From Flavobacterium defluvii (lineage in GTDB: Bacteria; Bacteroidota; Bacteroidia; Flavobacteriales; Flavobacteriaceae), in contig NZ_FQWC01000007.1 in the NCBI RefSeq assembly GCF_900129555.1, positions 1 to 64,000 on the forward strand: DNA of 64,000 nucleotides, read 5' to 3'. A model generated the notes under the pieces. That model ran no database searches. It had not been told where the DNA came from and saw only the letters and a program-made list of their open reading frames with translations. Position numbers and translations under genes: made by a program. How positions within the stretch are numbered: the first letter of the stretch is position 1; each line of letters begins with the position of its first letter. Of the stretch, positions 58,684 to 64,000 are shown piece by piece.

Positions 58684-59325
58684 TTAATACGCCGCAGTAA
58701 AACGAACCTGATGATGTTTTGGATTTTCGATTTCATCTGCAATAACAACTGCTAAATCTTCTACAGATAAAATACTTCTTTGTTCATCATTGAAAACTGG
58801 ATTTTCTAAACCTAAACGATATTTTCCGGTTCTTCCTGTTGTAATTCCCTGATGCATTTCAAGAGCTGGACTAAAAAATGCCCAATCTAATTCTTTTTCT
58901 TCTTTAATAACATTTAGATAATCTCTTGCTGCAGAAGCTGCTGTGTAATATTCTTTCGGGAACTCTGGAGTATCAACTGCTTGCACGCCTGGCGCAACAT
59001 ATAAACTTCCAGCTCCTCCAATGGTAATAAAACGTTTTACACCTGATTTTTTTGCAGCTTCCTGAATCGATTTTGATCCGTTTTCGAAATCAACGGCATA
59101 ATTTGTATTTGTCCAGCCTGGATTATAAGCGTTGATGATGACATCATGACCTTTTAAGATTTCTGCCAAAGCAGCTGCATTAAAAATATCTGCTGCAACC
59201 CAAGTTGCATTTGCAGTATCTTTTGGAGTTCTTGCAATTGCTGTAGTTTCGTGTTTTCTGTCTGCTAACTCATTTAAAATTGCTGAGCCTACAAACCCTG
59301 TAGCTCCAATAAGTGCGATTTTCAT
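58684..59325 (-). CDS. NAD(P)H-binding oxidoreductase, YwnB-like
   Basis: A 213-aa atypical SDR. The Rossmann loop ALIGATGFVGSAILNELADR (residues 4-23) binds NAD(P)H, followed by GHDVIINAYNPG, ITIGGAGSLYVAPGVQ and DWAFFSPALEM; there is no YxxxK active site of classical SDRs. Residues near the middle (about 130-150, PKEYYTAASAARDYLNVIKE) form the usual helix. It pairs with the upstream Rrf2 regulator gene, as ywnA/ywnB do in Bacillus. A dyad in the gap to Rrf2 suggests control by that protein. Confidence 0.85.
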   Translation of the reverse strand: MKIALIGATGFVGSAILNELADRKHETTAIARTPKDTANATWVAADIFNAAALAEILKGHDVIINAYNPGWTNTNYAVDFENGSKSIQEAAKKSGVKRFITIGGAGSLYVAPGVQAVDTPEFPKEYYTAASAARDYLNVIKEEKELDWAFFSPALEMHQGITTGRTGKYRLGLENPVFNDEQRSILSVEDLAVVIADEIENPKHHQVRFTAAY

Positions 59326-59342
59326 AATATATAAATTTATTT

Positions 59343-59361
59343 AGTAATAAAAAATGTTACA
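59343..59361. promoter_or_regulatory. Second candidate Rrf2 operator
   Basis: AGTAATA, 5 bases, TGTTACA, lying between the Rrf2 stop and the oxidoreductase start. Same half-site and the same 5-base spacer as the dyad before the Rrf2 gene, with two changes. Confidence 0.5.
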
Positions 59362-59382
59362 GTTTTGAGTAAAAAAATAGCT

Positions 59383-59790
59383 TTAAAATTGGTTCGAAAA
59401 ATCTTCCAAAGAAATTCCCTGCAATTGTGCGCTGACTTTCTCATTCATATCGGCATATAAATTAGCCAAATGCTGATTTATATTTTTACCAACGGGACAA
59501 TCCGGATTTGGCTGATTTTTGGCATAGCCTAAACCAATAGTTTCAAAAGTCATTTCGAAAATTTCTTTTAACGTCAGTTTAGACGAATCTACGGCCAGTT
59601 TTGTGCCGCCATTTTTTCCTTCTTTACTTTCTACAATATTGTGTGCTTTTAGGTTTGCAATTTCTTTTCGAACCAAAACCGGATTCAAATTAATGCTTCC
59701 CGCAATATATTCTGATGACAAATAATCATTTGGGAATTTATTGAGCAGAGTAAGAATGTGAATTGTTATGGCAAATTTACCTGAAAGCAT
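59383..59790 (-). CDS. Rrf2 family transcriptional regulator, YwnA-like
   Basis: A 135-aa regulator with N-terminal winged helix (about 1-65: SGKFAITIHILTLLNKFPND, then the recognition region SEYIAGSINLNPVLVRKEIA) and a C-terminal dimer helix. The three-cysteine cluster motif of IscR/NsrR is missing; only one Cys (NPDCPVG) remains, at the place where redox-sensing Cys-only members have one. It is followed by the YwnB-like oxidoreductase. A TGTAATA dyad overlaps its -7 element. Confidence 0.88.
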   Translation of the reverse strand: MLSGKFAITIHILTLLNKFPNDYLSSEYIAGSINLNPVLVRKEIANLKAHNIVESKEGKNGGTKLAVDSSKLTLKEIFEMTFETIGLGYAKNQPNPDCPVGKNINQHLANLYADMNEKVSAQLQGISLEDFSNQF

Positions 59791-59792
59791 AC

Positions 59793-59820
59793 TGTAATAA
59801 AATATATTACAAATGTAATA
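59793..59820. promoter_or_regulatory. Candidate Rrf2 autoregulatory operator overlapping the -7 element
   Basis: TGTAATA (59793-59799), 5 bases, TATTACA (59805-59811), 2 bases, TGTAATA (59814-59820). The minus-strand -7 element TACATTTG (59817-59810) of the Rrf2 gene lies inside it, so binding would block the promoter. Confidence 0.6.
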
Positions 59821-59870
59821 AGTTTTTATGATTGAAAAAAGGATTTAAGGTTTTTTTAGTAATTAGTTTT

Positions 59871-59932
59871 TTAGTGATTAATATAAGTTAGTGATTAATA
59901 ATTGGTTTAAATGTGCCTAACGGCACGTTTTT
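59871..59932. repeat. Direct TTAGTGATTAATA repeat and GTGCC hairpin
   Basis: TTAGTGATTAATA at 59871-59883 and again at 59888-59900, then GTGCC-TAAC-GGCAC (59913-59926) followed by TTTTT. They lie between the divergent Rrf2 and AEC genes. Could be a small terminator or an intergenic repeat. Confidence 0.5.
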
Positions 59933-59979
59933 AACTTTGTAAATAAATTATTTATGCTAACCACTAAAATATAAATAAC

Positions 59980-59987
59980 TACTTTTG
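59980..59987 (+). promoter_or_regulatory. Candidate -7 element for the AEC gene
   Basis: TACTTTTG, exact TAnnTTTG match, 16 bases before the ATG at 60003. No TTG at -33. Confidence 0.5.
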
Positions 59988-60002
59988 TCCTGAAGCCTTG
60001 AT

Positions 60003-60914
60003 ATGAACAACTTTATTATAATATTCTTCTTTTTGTTTTTAGGATTGCTTTTGCAGAATGTAAAGCGGTTTCCAATTCATATTTATAAAACAATCAATAA
60101 AATCGTCATTTCTATATGTCTTCCGGCGATAACATTATATCACATTCCGAAAATAAAATGGAACAATGAATTGTTGTTCCCGATAGGAGCCGGATGGATT
60201 AGTTTTTTTCTTGCTGTTGTATTTTTTCATTTTTTAGGAAGGAGACTAGGCTGGTCAAATAAACTTATTGGATGTTTAGTTTTAACCGCCGGATTAAGTA
60301 ATTCGTCGTTTCTTGGTTATCCAATTGTGGAAGCATTATTTGGAAAAAAGGGTTTAGAAACTGCTGTTTTGGTAGATCAGCCGGGAACTTTTGTTATCGT
60401 TTCTACTTTAGGTGTTTTTGTTGCAGCTTTTTATTCTAAAGGAAATCCGGATTTTAAAAGTATTTCAAAAAAGATTCTTTTATTTCCGCCTTTTATCACA
60501 TTTGTCGTTTCATGTTTAATGAATATTTTCAATTTTGATTTAGATGAAAATATCCAATCTTTATTATTAAAATTAGGAAGTTTAGTAACACCTTTAGCAT
60601 TATTTTCAGTCGGTTTACAGTTGACTTTTAATAGAAAAAGCAAACATTGGAAGTTTTTACAGCTTGGACTTCTTTTTCGACTTATTATTGCGCCGCTTAT
60701 TATTTTCGTTTTATATGTTTTTATTTTTAATCAGCATTCTGAAGCTATTAAAATCACAATTATAGAAATTGCAATGGCACCGATGATTACAGGTGCAATT
60801 CTGGCTTCAACTTATGGTTTAAAGCCCAAATTGAGCAGCATGATGATTGGTTTTGGAATTCCAATTTCGTTTGTAACCCTTGCCATTTGGTACTTCATTG
60901 TGAGTTTTATTTAA
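60003..60914 (+). CDS. AEC family transporter
   Basis: A 303-aa auxin-efflux-carrier-type membrane protein with about ten helices: NFIIIFFFLFLGLLLQNVKR at the start, the helix pair with SICLPAITLYHIPKI and LTAGLSNSSFLGYPIVEALF (crossing region of this fold), and LGSLVTPLALFSVGLQL, IIEIAMAPMITGAILA in the second half. Bacterial members export or import small carboxylates; the specific substrate is unknown. Divergent from the Rrf2 gene. Confidence 0.85.
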   Translation: MNNFIIIFFFLFLGLLLQNVKRFPIHIYKTINKIVISICLPAITLYHIPKIKWNNELLFPIGAGWISFFLAVVFFHFLGRRLGWSNKLIGCLVLTAGLSNSSFLGYPIVEALFGKKGLETAVLVDQPGTFVIVSTLGVFVAAFYSKGNPDFKSISKKILLFPPFITFVVSCLMNIFNFDLDENIQSLLLKLGSLVTPLALFSVGLQLTFNRKSKHWKFLQLGLLFRLIIAPLIIFVLYVFIFNQHSEAIKITIIEIAMAPMITGAILASTYGLKPKLSSMMIGFGIPISFVTLAIWYFIVSFI

Positions 60915-61025
60915 TTTAGAATATTAATTAGATAGAGAATGTAGAATTTTAACTTTTTTTTAATTCTTACATGTTTTCTAAATGTATTTTTTAGTTAATT
61001 TTAGTGGAACTAAAAAATATAAATT

Positions 61026-61664
61026 ATGTCAACATTAAGATTAGGCGATATAGCTCCGGATTTTCAGGCAGAAACCACACAAGGACCAATCAGTTTTCAT
61101 GAATGGTTAGGAGATTCATGGGGCGTTTTATTTTCGCACCCGGCAGATTTTACTCCGGTTTGTACAACCGAATTGGGTACTGTGGCAAATTATGTTCCGG
61201 AATTTGCCAAAAGAAATACAAAAGTTATTGCTTTGAGTGTAGATGGTTTAGATTCTCACAAAGAGTGGATTAAGGATATTAACGAAACTCAGAATACTGA
61301 AGTTAATTTTCCAATTATTGCCGATGAAGATAAAAAAATAGCGAATTTATACGATATGCTTCACCCAAATGCAAGTGATAAATTTACCGTACGTTCTGTA
61401 TTTGTTATTGGCCCGGATAAAAAAATCAAATTAACATTGACTTATCCGGCTTCAACCGGAAGAAATTTTGACGAATTACTTCGTGTAATTGACAGTTTAC
61501 AATTAACTGCAAATTATAGTGTTGCAACTCCTGCAAACTGGAAAGACGGAGAAGATGTGGTAATTGCGCCGGCAATTCCGGATAGTGATATTCCTGCAAA
61601 GTTTCCAAAAGGACACACTCCAATTAAACCTTATTTGCGTTTGACGCCGCAGCCGAATAAATAA
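61026..61664 (+). CDS. 1-Cys peroxiredoxin (Prx6 type)
   Basis: A 212-aa thiol peroxidase. The peroxidatic cysteine is C46 in SHPADFTPVCTTEL, and no other Cys exists in the protein, so it is a true 1-Cys enzyme that needs an outside thiol for reduction. The extended C-terminal part (about 155-212, VATPANWKDGEDVVIAP and GHTPIKPYLRLT) is characteristic of Prx6. Arg in the RSVFVIGPD region completes the active site. Acts against H2O2 or organic peroxides in the cytoplasm. Confidence 0.93.
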   Translation: MSTLRLGDIAPDFQAETTQGPISFHEWLGDSWGVLFSHPADFTPVCTTELGTVANYVPEFAKRNTKVIALSVDGLDSHKEWIKDINETQNTEVNFPIIADEDKKIANLYDMLHPNASDKFTVRSVFVIGPDKKIKLTLTYPASTGRNFDELLRVIDSLQLTANYSVATPANWKDGEDVVIAPAIPDSDIPAKFPKGHTPIKPYLRLTPQPNK

Positions 61665-61668
61665 AAAA

Positions 61669-61829
61669 AAGGTTCTGAGATACTGAGGGACTAAGGTTCT
61701 AAGGTTTTTTTTAGAATATAATATAAAGGCGCTGAGTTTTTTAGAAACTCAGCGCCTTTATTATTCCTTAAGATATATTAACAAAGAAAGATCTTAGAAC
61801 CTTAGTACCTCAGAACCTTAGCCTCTTAA
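61669..61829. repeat. Period-8 CTNAG array with central terminator, overlapping the antiporter stop
   Basis: Left arm from 61669: AAGGTTCT GAGATACT, then two more octamers and AAGG to 61704. Right arm 61790-61829: octamers ending in YTNAG (AACCTTAG, TACCTCAG, AACCTTAG). The minus-strand stop codon TAA of the antiporter (61818-61820) is made by the CTAAGG of this arm. A perfect stem-loop sits in the middle. Confidence 0.78.
61724..61760. terminator. Bidirectional terminator between peroxiredoxin and antiporter
   Basis: TAAAGGCGCTGAGTTT (61724-61739) pairs perfectly with AAACTCAGCGCCTTTA (61745-61760). Convergent genes on both sides. Confidence 0.75.
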
Positions 61830-64000
61830 AAGATCATTCATTTTCTTTTTATCTCCTACCACCCAGATAATATCATTTGGCTGTAAAAGTAAACTCGATT
61901 CAGGATTTAAAATACGATTTCCATTTCGCTCAATTCCCACAACCATTCCATTGGTTTTAGCTCTGAATTGTCCGATGCTTTTTTGGATAAATTCATCCTG
62001 AGAAACCTCAAGCTGACGCAGTACAATATCAGTTTCTTCTATTTTTCCGGGATCTTCGGTTTCATTTTTATTTAAGTACTTTGTAAACTCAGTAATTTGA
62101 GCATCGGTACCAATTACACAGATTTCATCGCCGGGAAATAGACGTTCGCTTTTGGTAGGAATAGGAATCGTAACCTCACCTCGTTTGATGTATGCAATAT
62201 TGATCCCTAATTCTTCGCGAATCCTTAATTCTTCTAATGTTTTACCCACTAAATTAGATTCTTTTCCAATATCAAAAAATGACATGTGACCATCCCAAGG
62301 AGTTAAATTGGCATATCTTCTGTCTATTTTTTTGTTTTCACGATCGTTGAGGTTTTTCAGAAAGTGACTTTCAATTCTATGGTATTGTTCGTTTAGTTTT
62401 TTAGGGAAAAGCTGATACGCTCCAATTGCAATAATCAGGGCAACAAAAGCAACTAAAGGAGAGAAGAAAATATTCAGTAAAAAACCAACGAAAAATAAGC
62501 CTAGGCTCATTCTAATTAAAATGAGCATTAAAAGCGCGCCGCGATATTTACGTTCTTCCCAAAGTATTTCGACTTCATCAACTTTTACTCGACGAAGTGA
62601 AAGTGCCCATAAAAACGGAGCAATTACAACAAGTGTCAGGAAAGCAGCCAAAGTGTTTCCGAAACGTGTATCGGCAACTAAAGGCGCTACAAATTTTGAT
62701 GATAATAAAATAATCGCGGTTATGATTATCGTGTGAAGAATAATTTGTGTAATCGAAGATCGTAATACAATCTGCCAGGTACTTACAGATTTGATAGCCT
62801 GTGCATTTACACTGTAACGATTAATATTTTTAACCCATCTTTTGGGCATTTTTTGTTCTAAAAGTAATGCGAAAGATTCAGAATATTTAATTAAAAACGG
62901 CGTCGTAAAAGTCGTTATGGCCGAAACTGCTACAATTATTGGGTACAAGAAATCGCTTGTAACTTTTAATGTCATTCCTAAAGTCGCAATAATAAAAGAG
63001 AATTCCCCAATTTGTGCCAGACTCATTCCGGTTTGAACGGATTGTTTAAGCGGCTGTCCGGAAAGTAAAGCTCCAATAGAAGAACTAAATGCTTTTCCGA
63101 AAATGGTTAAAAGTGTAATTAAAGCAACAGGAAGCGCATACGTTACTAAAGTTTCCGGATTAATTAACATTCCTACAGATACAAAGAAAACGGCTCCAAA
63201 TAAATCTTTTACAGGCTGAATTAAATGTTCGATTTTTTCGGCCATTGTAGTTTCTGCAATAATAGAACCCATAATAAAAGCTCCTAAAGCCGGAGAAAAC
63301 CCAACATTTGCGGCAAAAATTACCATCATTAAACATAATGCCAATGAAATAATAAGCAGCATTTCATCGGTTAAAAGATGTTTGGCTTTTTTCAAAATCG
63401 TTGGAATAATGAAGATTCCGCCCAAAAACCAAATGATTAAAAAGAAAACTAATTTTAAAACAGATTGTAATAAAGCACCGCCCGAAACCTGATCGCTTAC
63501 GGCAATGGTCGATAATAAAACGAGCATTAAAATTGCTACAATATCTTCAACAATTAAAGCTCCAAATACAATCCCAACAAACTTTTTTCCTTTAACTCCT
63601 AATTCGTCAAAAGCCCTGATAATGATTGTTGTTGACGAAATGGAAAGTGTCGCCCCGAGAAAAATACTGTCCATTTTTCCCCAGCCCATCCATTGTCCGA
63701 CACAATAACCAATGAGTGTCATAAATAAAATCTGTGTTATGGCGGTGACAGAAGAAGTCCCTCCAACTTTCATTAGTTTCTTGAAGCTGAATTCGAGTCC
63801 TAAACTAAATAATAAAAATATAACCCCGATTTCGGCCCAGACTTCCACACTTTTCATGTCGGTTATCGAAGGGAAAAAATCAAAATGGTTTCCGGCTAAA
63901 AAACCTGCAATCAGGTAACCTAAAACCAAAGGCTGTTTCATTTTTTTAAATAATAGAACGGCGATTCCGGCAGTCATCAGGATTAATCCCAGATCACTAA
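61818..64000 (-). CDS. CPA2 cation:proton antiporter with C-terminal TrkA-C domain (5' end outside window)
   Basis: KefB-type monovalent cation/proton antiporter. About 12 membrane helices (residues to about 560), including VLGYLIAGFLAGNHF and the ion-binding region ALGAFIMGSIIAETTMAEKI; then cytoplasmic regions with two TrkA-C-type stretches (GKTLEELRIREELGINIAYI and GDEICVIGTDAQ; later IGQFRAKTNGMVVGIERNG and LQPNDIIWVVGDKKKM). The first ATG in the window is at 63977, but the frame stays open to base 64000 (reading SDLGLIL before that Met), so the true start lies beyond the right edge. Confidence 0.88.
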   Translation of the reverse strand, partial: SDLGLILMTAGIAVLLFKKMKQPLVLGYLIAGFLAGNHFDFFPSITDMKSVEVWAEIGVIFLLFSLGLEFSFKKLMKVGGTSSVTAITQILFMTLIGYCVGQWMGWGKMDSIFLGATLSISSTTIIIRAFDELGVKGKKFVGIVFGALIVEDIVAILMLVLLSTIAVSDQVSGGALLQSVLKLVFFLIIWFLGGIFIIPTILKKAKHLLTDEMLLIISLALCLMMVIFAANVGFSPALGAFIMGSIIAETTMAEKIEHLIQPVKDLFGAVFFVSVGMLINPETLVTYALPVALITLLTIFGKAFSSSIGALLSGQPLKQSVQTGMSLAQIGEFSFIIATLGMTLKVTSDFLYPIIVAVSAITTFTTPFLIKYSESFALLLEQKMPKRWVKNINRYSVNAQAIKSVSTWQIVLRSSITQIILHTIIITAIILLSSKFVAPLVADTRFGNTLAAFLTLVVIAPFLWALSLRRVKVDEVEILWEERKYRGALLMLILIRMSLGLFFVGFLLNIFFSPLVAFVALIIAIGAYQLFPKKLNEQYHRIESHFLKNLNDRENKKIDRRYANLTPWDGHMSFFDIGKESNLVGKTLEELRIREELGINIAYIKRGEVTIPIPTKSERLFPGDEICVIGTDAQITEFTKYLNKNETEDPGKIEETDIVLRQLEVSQDEFIQKSIGQFRAKTNGMVVGIERNGNRILNPESSLLLQPNDIIWVVGDKKKMNDLLRG

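Overview
This window looks like chromosomal DNA of a Flavobacterium or close relative (Bacteroidota, Flavobacteriaceae). The DNA is AT-rich. Promoter -7 elements of the form TAnnTTTG recur, sometimes with a TTG about 21 bases upstream. I see no consistent purine-rich Shine-Dalgarno sequence before start codons. The proteins also fit: a PafA-type phosphatase, SusC-like plug motifs, a RibD, HisS, DnaA and GrpE set with flavobacterial features, and many exported proteins with Bacteroidota-style signal peptides. No phage, insertion sequence, CRISPR array or biosynthetic cluster is visible; this is core chromosome.

Layout. The window opens on the 3' end of a 5S rRNA and its terminator. 0.2-7 kb holds pafA, ald with a divergent Lrp/AsnC regulator, a long-form GAPDH and an HtrA protease. 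7-11 kb is a cell-envelope run: dapF, a GNAT enzyme, mltG, a DUF2279 membrane protein and a lysozyme-like protein. 11-16 kb (minus strand) carries mutB, a small membrane protein, mutA, a DivIC/FtsB protein and udk. 16-21.5 kb has a dienoyl-CoA-reductase-like SDR, an aminotransferase, a TonB-C protein, an RsmI-like methylase, a LMW tyrosine phosphatase and dnaA. 21.7-27.4 kb has a thioesterase, an IMPACT protein, HAD and ribD (overlapping), a GNAT enzyme, prmC and a MacB-like permease. 27.6-31.3 kb has hisS, tRNA-Trp, grpE and dnaJ. 31.4-37.8 kb has a Nat-like ABC exporter, a sigma-54 activator without a DNA-binding domain, a one-domain DEAD protein, an alpha/beta hydrolase, a DUF2007 protein and a Cof hydrolase. 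38.9-42.3 kb has mtaB, an unknown protein, an SDR and a scramblase-like protein. 42.4-46.2 kb is an ECF sigma / plug-bearing anti-sigma-like / plug-VWA operon. 46.5-52 kb has an unknown protein, PPK2, a PhoX-like lipoprotein and an imelysin-like/cytochrome c peroxidase fusion. 52-58.4 kb has an outer-membrane barrel, a MATE exporter, an LTA-synthase-like enzyme and meaB. 58.7-64 kb has an oxidoreductase/Rrf2 pair, an AEC transporter, a 1-Cys peroxiredoxin and a CPA2 antiporter that runs off the right edge.

How genes work together. MutA, MutB and the distant MeaB form the methylmalonyl-CoA pathway. DapF, MltG and the lysozyme-like protein act on peptidoglycan. GrpE and DnaJ are DnaK co-chaperones. 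Lrp/AsnC and Rrf2 each sit beside a likely target and each has a convincing dyad in the right place.

The most unusual content is between genes: many different repeat families. They include arrays with an exact 8-base period that in two places supply the stop codon of the neighbouring gene, a set of palindromes nested inside one another, a 45-base direct repeat bracketing two genes, and a repeat that has entered the mutB reading frame. The best protein-level candidate for an undescribed system is the sigma / plug / VWA operon.
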